Of a DNA stretch of 64,000 bases, positions 33,136-42,543 are shown one piece after another (positions within the stretch are counted from its first letter, which is position 1; each line of letters starts with the position of its first letter). The notes below the pieces were generated by a model, which saw nothing but the letters and a program-made list of their open reading frames with translations, did not search any database and had not been told where the DNA came from. The DNA comes from Oligoflexia bacterium (lineage in GTDB: Bacteria > Bdellovibrionota_G > JANQFH01). The position numbers and the translations under genes were made by a program. The DNA lies in assembly GCA_028277945.1 (NCBI GenBank), contig JANQFH010000056.1, positions 62,001 through 126,000 on the forward strand. Reading direction: 5' to 3'.

Positions 33136-34776
33136 ATGAAAGCCACGGATTTATTTGTTAGAGGCTTGGAAAGCGAAGGTGTTGAGTTTCTCTTCGGCAT
33201 TCCTGGTGAAGAAAACCTCGACCTGCTGGAATCGCTACGTGCTTCTAAGATCAAGCTAATACTCACCCGTCACGAGCAGGCTGCTGGCTTTATGGCCGCC
33301 ACTTATGGCCGCTTAACCGGTAAAGCCGGAGTCTGTTTGGCAACCCTAGGTCCAGGGGCAACCAACCTGGTCACAGCAGCTGCCTACGCCCAGCTCGGTG
33401 GCATGCCCATGTTGATGATTACCGGGCAAAAACCAATCAAAAAGAGCAAGCAGGGGAAGTTCCAGATTGTCGATGTCATAGAGATGATGCGTCCCTTAAC
33501 CAAATTTACCAAACAGATCGTCAACGGTAGCAACATTCCGGTGTTGGTACGGGAGGCCGTTCGCATTGCCGAAGAGGAACGCCCTGGAGCCGTACACCTG
33601 GAACTGCCTGAAGACGTCGCCAGTGAGCAGGTGGATGCGACTCTCCTTAGGGTCTCACGTGTACGCCGTCCGGCTCCCGATGCAAAAGCCATTACCCAGG
33701 CAGTCGAAATGATCGAAAAGGCGCAGCACCCCTTACTCCTACTAGGAGCGGCTGCCAACCGCAAACGCACCTCGGCGGCACTCAAAGCCCTTCTCGATAA
33801 GACCGAAATCCCATGGTTCAACACACAGATGGGCAAAGGAGTGGTGGATGAACGGCATTCTAACTTTCTCGGTACTGCCTCACTTTCGGCCCATGACTAC
33901 CTTCACTGTGCCATCGATCGCGCTGACCTCATTATCAACGTCGGCCATGATGTTATTGAGAAACCACCCTTCTTTATGCAGCCTGGAGCGGCCAAGGTCA
34001 TTCACATCAACTTCTTTTCAGCGCAAGTAGATGAAGTCTACTTCCCCCAGCTCGAGCTGATTGGCGATATCGCCACGACCGTTCAGCGCATTGGTGAGAC
34101 TGTGACGGTAAAATCGCATTGGGATTTTACCTACACCTTGCGCGTCAAACAGGAGTTTGAACAACACATAGCTGAGCAATCGGCTGCTGCAGACTTTCCT
34201 ATCAAACCACAACGTCTGGTTGCCGATATACGAGCGGTCGTGCCTGCCGATGGCATCGTCGCCCTGGACAACGGCATGTACAAAATATGGTTTGCACGCA
34301 ACTACAAAGCCTACGAAGCCAACACACTGCTACTCGATAATGCGCTCGCCACCATGGGGGCAGGATTGCCCTCAGCCATGGCAGCACGCCTGGTCTGCCC
34401 CAAACGCAAGATCGTCGTGGTCTGCGGTGATGGCGGCTTTATGATGAACTCGCAGGAACTCGAGACTGCCCTGCGTCTGCGTATGGATCTTGTCGTGCTA
34501 ATCCTCAAAGATGACGCCTACGGCATGATCAAGTGGAAACAACAGGGAATGGGCTTTGCTGACTTTGGCCTCGACTACAGCAACCCAGACTTTGTGCACT
34601 ATGCGCAGAGTTACGGTGCTAAGGGACACCGAGTCACCGCTACCGATGAGCTCAAGACGCTGCTGCAGCGTTGCCTCAACACCAAAGGCGTACACCTTAT
34701 TGAAGCCCCCATCGACTACGGCGACCATGAAAAGGGGCTCTATCAACAGCTCGCTGCTAAAACCTGTCAGATCTAA
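33136..34776 (+). CDS. Acetolactate-synthase-like thiamine-diphosphate enzyme
   Basis: 546 residues, full length for the family. The catalytic Glu lies in LTRHEQAAGFMA, and the ThDP/Mg motif GDGGFMMNSQELETALRLRMDLVVLILKDD is recognisable in pieces (GDGGF and the later N/D). No regulatory small subunit follows, and the sequence resembles the catabolic AlsS type more than anabolic IlvB. It would join two pyruvates to acetolactate; other ThDP decarboxylase roles are possible. Confidence 0.85.
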   Translation: MKATDLFVRGLESEGVEFLFGIPGEENLDLLESLRASKIKLILTRHEQAAGFMAATYGRLTGKAGVCLATLGPGATNLVTAAAYAQLGGMPMLMITGQKPIKKSKQGKFQIVDVIEMMRPLTKFTKQIVNGSNIPVLVREAVRIAEEERPGAVHLELPEDVASEQVDATLLRVSRVRRPAPDAKAITQAVEMIEKAQHPLLLLGAAANRKRTSAALKALLDKTEIPWFNTQMGKGVVDERHSNFLGTASLSAHDYLHCAIDRADLIINVGHDVIEKPPFFMQPGAAKVIHINFFSAQVDEVYFPQLELIGDIATTVQRIGETVTVKSHWDFTYTLRVKQEFEQHIAEQSAAADFPIKPQRLVADIRAVVPADGIVALDNGMYKIWFARNYKAYEANTLLLDNALATMGAGLPSAMAARLVCPKRKIVVVCGDGGFMMNSQELETALRLRMDLVVLILKDDAYGMIKWKQQGMGFADFGLDYSNPDFVHYAQSYGAKGHRVTATDELKTLLQRCLNTKGVHLIEAPIDYGDHEKGLYQQLAAKTCQI

Positions 34777-34787
34777 GCAGCTGCCGT

Positions 34788-36953
34788 TTAAGGAGCGATC
34801 CCTAAAGAGGCCAAGAAAGCACGGTTGTTTACTGGTCGGCCGAGAAACTTTTCAACGGCTTGATCGGCATGGACGGCATTTCCAGGCTCTAAAACAGAAC
34901 GCCGGTATTCCATACCAACCTTAGAGTTAAAAATACCCTCGCTGGCAAAACGGCTAAACATATCATCCGCATAGACCTTGGACCAAAGATAACCGTAGTA
35001 AGCGGCGTCATAACCCCTAATGATATGGCTGAAATTCACAAAACGTTCCATACCCAGGAAAAAATCTAGTTTAACGATCTTGCGATAGAGCTGCCGCCAC
35101 ACCTTGGCAGGATCAAAGTCCTTAGCAACAGGTTGAGTGTGGTAGGTCATGTCTGCAAAGGCGTAGAGAAGCTGACCCGTCCACATAGATGCACCTTGAT
35201 CGACGTTCCTTGATCGCACAAGACCCTGCAACAGCTTTTTCGGCAGTGGCTTGCTGGCCACACGCCGTAGACCCTCCTCACGCCAAACCCAGTGCTCCAT
35301 CATCTGCGAAGGCGCCTCAATAAAATCACGTGGCGATCGACCTAGCTCAAAATACCTACCCTGATACAAAACAGTCTGCATCACATGGCCAAACTCATGA
35401 AAGAAGGTATCAACTTCGTTGTGTGTATTGAAATCACGAAAGTTACCAATGATGGCACAAGTCGGGACACGGCGTTTTTCTGTCGCATCAATACCACCTC
35501 GCACCAACCCAAAAACTGCATAGTGGGTAAACTTGTTAGGTCGCGGAAAAGGATCAAGATAGAAGTATCCTAACACTTGATCCCGCTTGCCATCTTGCAC
35601 TTCGTAAAGCGAAACATCTGCGTGCCAGGTCGCATCTGGAAACTGTTTTAGATCAACCTTATTAAAGCGTAATCCCAAGAGCTCTTGATAGATCTGCAAA
35701 GTACCTTGCACAACGCTCTCCATAGGAAAATACTGCTTCACTTGACTAATATCGATCTTTAACTGCCTTTCCTTCCACTTTCTCGAATAGTAGCGCCGAT
35801 CCCAGGGCATGAGTTTGAGCGTGCCATCCTTGTTAAAGACCTCCTGCTCCTCCTTGGTCAAGACGATGGGATCTATCTTAGCCTCCATCCGCTTTAAATC
35901 GAGTAGCCGTCGACGCTCTTGCGCAAGCGCTGGCTCTAACTGTGCCCGCAAATCCTCAAGAAATCTAAAGACGCGCTTGCTACTGCCAGCAAGCCTACCT
36001 TCCAGGACATAGTCTGCATGGCTCACCGGCTCATGGGTCTTCAACGCATGCGGCCGACGATGGCCGGCACGAATCTGTGCCATCTCGTGGCGCAGCTGCA
36101 TGACCTGTGAAAAAATCGTCGTGTTCTTATCTGCCGCCTTCTGCGAGTATAGTAGCATCATAGCCTTCCTGGTCTCGGCGTTATCCGCCCAGGTTAAAAA
36201 CTCAATAAACTGAGGCGTCTTGACTGGGAAACGATAATCACCCGCCGCAGTTTTGTGCTTATCAATAAAGGTCTCGGATAGTCCTTGCAGCTTTTGCATT
36301 TCTCCTTTGGCCACTTCAAAATGACTGTTGTCTTCGGCAATATTGACCTGAAACTGCAAGCCAATTTCGCTCGAACGTTTGAGCAGCGCTACATACCGCT
36401 GCCGTTGTTTGTCTGGCAGGGTGGCGCCACTAGCCTCAAACCCACGAACAAATTTGTCATACAGTCGCTGTTGGTCTAATTCGGTTGCAACTGCAGAGGG
36501 CTTTGCCTGCACCACTGCTGCGGCCAGCCGCGGATCTGAAAAGATATCGATCATCTTCTTCTCTTCGTCTTGCTCACAGATCCTTGCTGCCTCCCTCAGC
36601 TCTTTTTCCGTAGATACATCGGATAACAGCTCTAATGGACCGACATTGCGGAAGAAATCCGCAATGACACGATCTAATCTCACCACCACGCTGGCAAAGT
36701 TTCGCTCTGCTGCTGGAATTGTACGGATCTTATCAACCTCGCTAGCAAACTCATTGATGGCTGTGTTGCATTGCTGCTGCAGTTGTGACGCGCTAACGTT
36801 AAAATTAGGTACTGGCGGCCGGGTCGCCAACCGTTTGGCTTGCTGCTGGCTGCCCCCATAGGAGCTGGTACGATGACAGGCCGTTGGCAAGAGTTGGAAG
36901 ACCAACAGAACAATGACAACGACTAACCCCGTAAGAATGTGGCGTGATTTCAT
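34788..36953 (-). CDS. M3-family oligopeptidase, lipoprotein
   Basis: 721 residues from the ATG at 36953; an upstream start at 36989 is less likely because 36953 directly precedes a signal sequence with lipobox PTAC. The zinc site FFHEFGHVMQ gives HExxH, with the third ligand Glu expected in EAPSQMMEHWVW. Thimet/oligopeptidase-A-like fold of about 700 residues. Most M3 enzymes are cytoplasmic; the lipoprotein signal places this one in the periplasm or on the outer membrane, where it would trim short peptides. Confidence 0.88.
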   Translation of the reverse strand: MKSRHILTGLVVVIVLLVFQLLPTACHRTSSYGGSQQQAKRLATRPPVPNFNVSASQLQQQCNTAINEFASEVDKIRTIPAAERNFASVVVRLDRVIADFFRNVGPLELLSDVSTEKELREAARICEQDEEKKMIDIFSDPRLAAAVVQAKPSAVATELDQQRLYDKFVRGFEASGATLPDKQRQRYVALLKRSSEIGLQFQVNIAEDNSHFEVAKGEMQKLQGLSETFIDKHKTAAGDYRFPVKTPQFIEFLTWADNAETRKAMMLLYSQKAADKNTTIFSQVMQLRHEMAQIRAGHRRPHALKTHEPVSHADYVLEGRLAGSSKRVFRFLEDLRAQLEPALAQERRRLLDLKRMEAKIDPIVLTKEEQEVFNKDGTLKLMPWDRRYYSRKWKERQLKIDISQVKQYFPMESVVQGTLQIYQELLGLRFNKVDLKQFPDATWHADVSLYEVQDGKRDQVLGYFYLDPFPRPNKFTHYAVFGLVRGGIDATEKRRVPTCAIIGNFRDFNTHNEVDTFFHEFGHVMQTVLYQGRYFELGRSPRDFIEAPSQMMEHWVWREEGLRRVASKPLPKKLLQGLVRSRNVDQGASMWTGQLLYAFADMTYHTQPVAKDFDPAKVWRQLYRKIVKLDFFLGMERFVNFSHIIRGYDAAYYGYLWSKVYADDMFSRFASEGIFNSKVGMEYRRSVLEPGNAVHADQAVEKFLGRPVNNRAFLASLGIAP

Positions 36954-37090
36954 AACGAGCCCCCCAACGACTAGCAGGTAAAAAATCAACTTTGTTGATT
37001 AGCGACTAGAACGCAGAGGGTCAACTGTTTTGCAACCAGCTTGGAGTTGAAATAAAACGGAGATACCTAGACAGTGGCGAAGGGGCGGTC

Positions 37091-38200
37091 TCAGGCAGCC
37101 ATAGCTACTTGCCGCCTTGCCTGGCGGCAGAAATGACGCCAGTCTCGATAGGCACTACGGTAACGCTGCTTCGCATCCCGCAGGCGCTGTTTGAGCAGAT
37201 AGAGTTCGCTTCTCGCCTTTTGCTCGGAGGACTCTTTTACAGCTAGTACCCACTCGCGGCGTACCCTAGAGAATTCATCAATTCTCTGCATCAAATCATG
37301 AAAGTGTCGGTCCAGTCGCTGACGAAATTTCTCATCACCGAGCCCCTTCCACTTGCCACGCTGCACCTCGAGCTTGGCGCGCAAGATCGTCTCATAGGGG
37401 GCGAGTTTAAGATTCCAGGTCTGGCCTAGCCAACTCATGGCACGGATAAACCACTTGGCTGGATCCCAGTCGTAAAAACGGATGCCGTTACGGTAATCAC
37501 CAGGATACCAGTGATGGTAGTTGTGAAAACCCTCACCAAAGGTCAGCAGGGCGGTCGTCCAGCTATCGCGGGCGCTGTTACTGGTCGAAAAGGACTGCGA
37601 GCCAATGGTGTGCGCCAGCGAGTTGATAAAAAAGGTAAGCTGGTAGCCGACCACAAGACGGATGACACCACCAAAGAGAAATCCGCCGATGGCATCACCA
37701 AAACACAGTCCAATCCAGGTTGGTATGCCAAAACCGCTAACAATGGCTATGGGAGCCCAATACTTGTGTTGCCACATAATCAGCGGATCGGAAGTCAAAT
37801 CTTTGGGACGTGGCGCACTCGGATCCTTTGCCGACAGCAGCCAGCCAATGTGAGCCCACATAAAGCCGCGCTTGATGTTGTATGGGTCTTTATCTTCATC
37901 CACGTGGCGGTGGTGCATACGGTGCTCCGAGGCCCACTTTAGACAGGACTGTTGAAATGAGCCGGCACCAACCACCAAATAGATTACTTTGAGCCAATTA
38001 GCTGCTTTGTAACTGCGATGAGCATATAAACGATGGTAGCCGGCAGTAATACTCATACCCGTTGCGATCAGCATAAAGAAAAACAAGCCAACTGCAGTAG
38101 CGGTCAAACCATAGAACCAGATGTAAAGCGGCCCACCAATCAGGGCAGCCAAAGCAAGGCAGCCAAAGAAGATGACAATCTTTGCGGAGTAACGTTGCAT
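37091..38200 (-). CDS. Acyl-CoA/acyl-lipid delta-9-type fatty acid desaturase
   Basis: 369 residues with four membrane helices. The three His boxes are HRLYAHRSY, HRMHHRH and HNYHHWYPGDYRNG, as in stearoyl-CoA desaturases. A charged coiled-coil extension of about 95 residues follows the catalytic part. The ATG has no Shine-Dalgarno, and a 9+9 inverted repeat overlaps its promoter, which suggests control by a TetR/GntR-type lipid sensor (inference). Confidence 0.9.
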   Translation of the reverse strand: MQRYSAKIVIFFGCLALAALIGGPLYIWFYGLTATAVGLFFFMLIATGMSITAGYHRLYAHRSYKAANWLKVIYLVVGAGSFQQSCLKWASEHRMHHRHVDEDKDPYNIKRGFMWAHIGWLLSAKDPSAPRPKDLTSDPLIMWQHKYWAPIAIVSGFGIPTWIGLCFGDAIGGFLFGGVIRLVVGYQLTFFINSLAHTIGSQSFSTSNSARDSWTTALLTFGEGFHNYHHWYPGDYRNGIRFYDWDPAKWFIRAMSWLGQTWNLKLAPYETILRAKLEVQRGKWKGLGDEKFRQRLDRHFHDLMQRIDEFSRVRREWVLAVKESSEQKARSELYLLKQRLRDAKQRYRSAYRDWRHFCRQARRQVAMAA

Positions 38201-38211
38201 ATTTCAGTATT

Positions 38212-38238
38212 GTATACAGTTGTACCGCCACTGTATAC
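38212..38238. promoter_or_regulatory. Perfect inverted repeat at the desaturase promoter
   Basis: GTATACAGT, nine bases, ACTGTATAC. On the minus strand TACAAT (38209-38214) could be the -10, with the start at about 38202, two bases before the ATG. The repeat covers the -35/-10 region, so a repressor bound there would block the desaturase gene. Confidence 0.6.
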
Positions 38239-38245
38239 CGAAAAT

Positions 38246-39523
38246 TTATAGGTGACGGAAAAGGGATAAGATAAAGACGACAATAAAGATCACGGCGCCC
38301 AACAAAAAAGTCCAGGCGCCGAACCATCCGTAGATCACACCTCCTAAGATAAGCCCGAAGATACTGGCCAAACTCCCAACACTACTCGCAACCCCTTGAA
38401 TATAGCCCTGCTCCGTCTTATTGCCAACGCTGCCTAACAACGACAGAAAGGAGGGCCACATGACGCCGTTGCCACAGGCAAAGAGCAGAGCCGCTGTGTA
38501 AAGAGTGATGAGATCATTGCGAATGAGCAAGGAAAAGCTCAAGGCCAGTAGCAAACTACCGACCAAAACAAGCGTCCTTTCAGAAACTCTTTTTGTGACT
38601 TTAGCCAGCAGCGGCCCCTGGACAAAGACCATAAACCCACTGAGCAGCGACAAGTAGAGGCCCAGCGCTCCCATTTCCCACTTTAGTTCCTGCACTGCAT
38701 GTACCGGAAAGGCCGTATAAAAAATGTTAAACGCGAGAAAGATCAAAAAGTAGAGTAGGAGCATGAAGGGAACTTTTGGGATGCTGAGTATATTAAAGAG
38801 AGATTTTTTTGTGACTTTCTGATCAAAGCAGTCTTTGACCTCTTTGCCCAGCAAGCGTCGATTGGGGTTTTTACAAGGCGCTTCATTCAGTCGGCATGGC
38901 ATACGCTCCGGAAGTCTGTAGATTAAAAACAACGCAACAGCGGAAATGACCATGGCGGCAAGGACCGGAACCATCTCGCCCCAGAGCGTCGAGCCCAGGA
39001 TACCGGCAAGAAGCGGGCCAATGATGAAACCCAGATTGGATGAGGCCGCCATCTTGCCAAAGTTGCGCTTTTGGTTCTCAGGCGTAGAGATGTCTACAAG
39101 GTAAGCGTTGGCGACAGAGATATTACCACCTGTTAGGCCATCAAGGGCTCGGCCCAAAAATAGAATAAAGAGGGGGAGGGTTAGCACAAACGACCCAGTC
39201 CAGTTTGATTGAACCATGATGAGCTGTGCCGATGGCACCAGAAGCGCGACCAAAATAATTGCCCAAGAGACAAGCGTGCCTACTTGGCTTACAAAGAGAA
39301 TCTTTCTGCGTCCATAGGAATCGGAGAGCTTGCCAAGGATGGGCGCTCCTATCAGTTGGAAAAAGGAGTAGGTGGCACCCAAGATGCCGTAAATGACTTC
39401 GTTGCCACCGTATTGAACGACTAAGTAGACCAAAAAGGGCAGAACGATGCTGTATCCAAGCGTACCGATGAAGTTGACCGATAGCAGTGCCAACAGAGCT
39501 GATTTAGCTGGCCTGGAAGTCAA
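38246..39523 (-). CDS. MFS transporter (TetA-like drug/solute exporter group)
   Basis: 425 residues with 12 membrane helices. Cytoplasmic loop 2-3 carries GKLSDSYGRRKILF, the MFS motif GxLaDrxGrkxxl. A charged loop near residues 205-230 divides the halves. RALDGLTGGNISVANAYLVDI is close to the TetA/YdhP antiporter group. The substrate is unknown. Lies 45 bases before the desaturase promoter region on the opposite side of the kynurenine operon. Confidence 0.85.
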   Translation of the reverse strand: MTSRPAKSALLALLSVNFIGTLGYSIVLPFLVYLVVQYGGNEVIYGILGATYSFFQLIGAPILGKLSDSYGRRKILFVSQVGTLVSWAIILVALLVPSAQLIMVQSNWTGSFVLTLPLFILFLGRALDGLTGGNISVANAYLVDISTPENQKRNFGKMAASSNLGFIIGPLLAGILGSTLWGEMVPVLAAMVISAVALFLIYRLPERMPCRLNEAPCKNPNRRLLGKEVKDCFDQKVTKKSLFNILSIPKVPFMLLLYFLIFLAFNIFYTAFPVHAVQELKWEMGALGLYLSLLSGFMVFVQGPLLAKVTKRVSERTLVLVGSLLLALSFSLLIRNDLITLYTAALLFACGNGVMWPSFLSLLGSVGNKTEQGYIQGVASSVGSLASIFGLILGGVIYGWFGAWTFLLGAVIFIVVFILSLFRHL

Positions 39524-39563
39524 GCAGGTCTCCCTTGCGCTGCCATAGTCAGACCATCATGAT

Positions 39564-39592
39564 TTGACGAATGCCACAGGGCAAGTTATATC
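39564..39592 (+). promoter_or_regulatory. Sigma-70-type promoter of the kynurenine operon
   Basis: TTGACG (39564-39569), 17-base spacer, TATATC (39587-39592). Expected start about 39599, some 20 bases before the tryptophan dioxygenase ATG, which has a G-rich Shine-Dalgarno-like stretch. Confidence 0.6.
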
Positions 39593-39620
39593 AGCCGCAC
39601 ACCACTAGCGGGGGCTGGGT

Positions 39621-40622
39621 ATGGCGGACGCGCCAAGGTTCGATTATTATAAGGATTATTTGCAGCTGGACAAGCTGCTCTCCTGTCAGTCTCGCCTCAG
39701 TGAGGCGGCTGGAGAGCCCGCCCACGATGAGCACTTCTATATAATTGTTCATCAGGTCTATGAGCTCTGGTTCAAGCAGATCCTCTTTGAGCTGGATTCG
39801 GTGCGCCAACTCTTCCACGTTGACGCCATTGATGAGCGCAGCATTGCTCTAGCCGTAGCACGGTTGGAGCGCATCCACGCCATTCAGCAACTCAACATCG
39901 AACAATTACCACTGTTGGAAACCATGACACCGCTCGACTTTCTCGACTTTCGCCACCTGTTGGGATCGATGTCTGGGTTCCAGAGTATCCAGTTCCGTCT
40001 CATTGAAAACAAACTCGGCATACGTCCGGGCGACCGGATTACCCTAGGAGGTAAGCGCTACACCGATTATGTTGACCCGGCAAACCAAGAGAAGATCAAA
40101 GCGAGCGAGCAGCAGCCATCGCTGTTTGAGCTTGTGGAACGCTGGCTAGAACGTACGCCCTTTCTCAACTTTGCCGACTTCAATTTTTTGGAGAGTTATC
40201 GCAGCGCTGTGGAAAAGACCGATGAGCAGTTTGAAGCGCTCTTTGATGAAGAAAAACATCAAGCCTTAAAAGAGCGCGGCGAGCTGCGCCTCTCTTACCG
40301 AGCCATGCTCGCAGCGCTGTTTATCATGCTCTATCGTGACCAGCCCATCTTGCACATGCCTTACCGCCTTATCAACACCTTGATTGAGCTGGATGAGTCC
40401 TTTACAGGGTGGCGGTACCGTCACAGCCTCATGGTACATCGAATGATCGGCCGCAAAATGGGCACTGCGGGTACCAGCGGTTACAACTATCTCAAGACAA
40501 CCATTGAGCGGCAAAAGGTCTTTGCGGACTTCTTTAGCCTCTCCTCCTTTCTCATTCCACGCTCGATGTTGCCTAAGCTGCCGACTAAGGTTGAACGTAA
40601 TCTTGGATTCTACTTCTCCTGA
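39621..40622 (+). CDS. kynA: Tryptophan 2,3-dioxygenase
   Basis: 333 residues. Opens the kynurenine pathway by oxidising L-tryptophan to N-formylkynurenine with haem. Family motifs: DYLQLDKLLSCQ, the distal-His stretch DEHFYIIVHQVYELWFKQ, and the proximal-His region HRMIGRKMGTAGTSGYNYL. It is a tetrameric cytoplasmic enzyme in known cases. First gene of the eight-gene operon. Confidence 0.95.
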   Translation: MADAPRFDYYKDYLQLDKLLSCQSRLSEAAGEPAHDEHFYIIVHQVYELWFKQILFELDSVRQLFHVDAIDERSIALAVARLERIHAIQQLNIEQLPLLETMTPLDFLDFRHLLGSMSGFQSIQFRLIENKLGIRPGDRITLGGKRYTDYVDPANQEKIKASEQQPSLFELVERWLERTPFLNFADFNFLESYRSAVEKTDEQFEALFDEEKHQALKERGELRLSYRAMLAALFIMLYRDQPILHMPYRLINTLIELDESFTGWRYRHSLMVHRMIGRKMGTAGTSGYNYLKTTIERQKVFADFFSLSSFLIPRSMLPKLPTKVERNLGFYFS

Positions 40623-40638
40623 CCCCTGACCCCTGACC

Positions 40639-42087
40639 ATGGAACGGTTGCAAAACTTCATCAACGGAGAGTTTTCCAGCTCACGCAGTAGCAACACTCT
40701 GGATAACTTCAACCCAGCCACGGGTAAAGTCTATGGCCAACTCCCGGCATCGAACGAAGTTGATGTTGATGACGCTGTGGGTGCAGCACAAGCTGTTTTT
40801 TCAAAGTGGTCGACGACACCTACGAGCGAACGTAGCCGCGTTCTTATGAAGATAGCCGAGCTTATCGAAGTACGCTTACAGGAGTTCGCCGAAGCTGAGA
40901 GTATGGACACTGGCAAACCACTGGGGTTGGCACGCAAAGTTGACATCCCAAGAGCTGTGGCCAACTTTCGCTTCTATGCTGGAGCGGCTGAACACTTCTT
41001 TAGCGAGGCGCACATCATGGAGCAGCGGGCGATCAACTATACGCTGCGCCAACCTCTCGGAGTCGTCGGCTGTATCTCGCCGTGGAATCTGCCGCTCTAC
41101 CTGCTAACTTGGAAAATCGCTCCAGCCATAGCCGCTGGCAACTGTGTGGTTGCCAAGCCATCTGAGCTTACCCCGAAAACCGCCGCACTACTGGCAGAGC
41201 TGCTTGCAACCGCAGGAGTTCCTGCAGGTGTGATTAACATTGTCCACGGAGAGGGTGAGAGTGCTGGAGCAGCAATCGTCAAGCACCCTGGAGTTAAAGC
41301 GGTCTCGTTTACTGGCGGCACCGAGACAGGTGCACGGATCTCAGAGGTGGCTGCACCGCAGTTCAAAAAGCTCTCCTTAGAGCTGGGCGGTAAAAACCCA
41401 AACATCATCTTTGCCGACTGTGACTTTGACAAGATGTTGGAAACCACCCTACGCTCCTCTTTCATTAATCAAGGACAAGTATGTCTTTGCGGCTCGAGAA
41501 TTTTTGTTGAGCAGCCGATCTATGAGCGTTTTCGTGATGCCCTGGTTGAACGTACGCGTGAGCTCAAGGTGGGCGATCCCATGGATGCGCAAACCCATCA
41601 GGGTGCGGTGATCAGTCAGCAACATATGGAGAAGATCCTCACCTGTATCAACCAGGCAAAAGAGGAAGGGGCTAGCCTGCTCACCGGTGGTGAGCGGGTG
41701 ATCCTCAAAGGCCGCTGTGAAAAGGGCTGGTTTGTACAACCAACCATCCTCGAGGGATTGGCTGCAGATGCCAAGACCAACCAACGTGAAATCTTTGGAC
41801 CCGTGGTAAGCCTCATGCCTTTTAAAGACGAGCAACAAGTTGTGCGCTGCGCCAATGAGAGCGCCTACGGCTTAGCGGCAACCGTCTGGACGCAGAATTT
41901 AAGTCGTGCCCATCGCATGGCTGCAGAGCTTGAGGCAGGCATCCTGTGGATCAACTGCTGGATGCTGCGTGATCTGCGCACCCCCTTTGGCGGCATGAAG
42001 CACTCTGGGCTTGGCCGGGAAGGTGGCTTTGAGGCGCTACGCTTCTTTACTGAGGCGAAGAATGTCTGTATTGACCTTACAACCTAG
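40639..42087 (+). CDS. 2-aminomuconic semialdehyde dehydrogenase (ALDH family)
   Basis: 482 residues. ALDH catalytic Glu in LELGGKNP and nucleophile Cys in NQGQVCLCGSRIF; NAD-binding region FTGGTETG. The presence of 3-hydroxyanthranilate dioxygenase, ACMS decarboxylase and a Rid-type deaminase around it makes oxidation of 2-aminomuconate 6-semialdehyde to 2-aminomuconate the likely role. A short tandem CTGACCC run (40619-40638) spans the gap to kynA. Confidence 0.9.
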   Translation: MERLQNFINGEFSSSRSSNTLDNFNPATGKVYGQLPASNEVDVDDAVGAAQAVFSKWSTTPTSERSRVLMKIAELIEVRLQEFAEAESMDTGKPLGLARKVDIPRAVANFRFYAGAAEHFFSEAHIMEQRAINYTLRQPLGVVGCISPWNLPLYLLTWKIAPAIAAGNCVVAKPSELTPKTAALLAELLATAGVPAGVINIVHGEGESAGAAIVKHPGVKAVSFTGGTETGARISEVAAPQFKKLSLELGGKNPNIIFADCDFDKMLETTLRSSFINQGQVCLCGSRIFVEQPIYERFRDALVERTRELKVGDPMDAQTHQGAVISQQHMEKILTCINQAKEEGASLLTGGERVILKGRCEKGWFVQPTILEGLAADAKTNQREIFGPVVSLMPFKDEQQVVRCANESAYGLAATVWTQNLSRAHRMAAELEAGILWINCWMLRDLRTPFGGMKHSGLGREGGFEALRFFTEAKNVCIDLTT

Positions 42088-42098
42088 GACGAAGAGCC

Positions 42099-42530
42099 AT
42101 GCCCAAGCCTAACGTTACCCTCTCCCAGCAAGCTCCAGAGCCTGTAGGTCCCTACCCGCACGCCAGGCAGTGCGGTAAGTTCTTGTTTCTCTCAGGCATG
42201 GGTCCGCGTCAGCGCGGTTCCAAAAAAATCCCCGGGGTCGAGCTCGATGCGAGCGGTCATGTGGTTGCTTATGATTTCGAGGTACAGTGCCGTGCGGTCT
42301 TTGCCAACGTGCAAACGGTCTTGCAGGAAGCTGGCGCGAAGTTGGAAGACCTTGTTGACATCACGGTCTTTCTCACCAACATGGCGCAGGATTTTGAAAC
42401 CTTTAACCGGCTCTATAGCGAGTTCTTTGTTGGCTGTGAGCCAACTCGGACTACGGTCGGGGTGACGGCTTTGCCAACGCCCATTGCTATAGAGCTCAAG
42501 TGTATTGCCCATCTTAAGCAAATCCTATGA
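42099..42530 (+). CDS. Rid-family 2-aminomuconate deaminase
   Basis: 143 residues, YjgF/Rid fold. SQQAPEPVGPYPHARQCGKFLFLSGMGP and EPTRTTVGVTALP with the conserved Arg are typical. In this operon it should deaminate 2-aminomuconate to 4-oxalocrotonate. Follows the dehydrogenase by 11 bases. Confidence 0.88.
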   Translation: MPKPNVTLSQQAPEPVGPYPHARQCGKFLFLSGMGPRQRGSKKIPGVELDASGHVVAYDFEVQCRAVFANVQTVLQEAGAKLEDLVDITVFLTNMAQDFETFNRLYSEFFVGCEPTRTTVGVTALPTPIAIELKCIAHLKQIL

Positions 42531-42543
42531 GAAGGAGGCTCCA

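Noticed and set aside
39362-39371. Further copy of TACTCCTTTT (minus strand)
   Set aside because: Lies inside the MFS coding sequence; the GGG is one base out of register and the A-rich middle is missing, so it is not a copy of the 21-base element.
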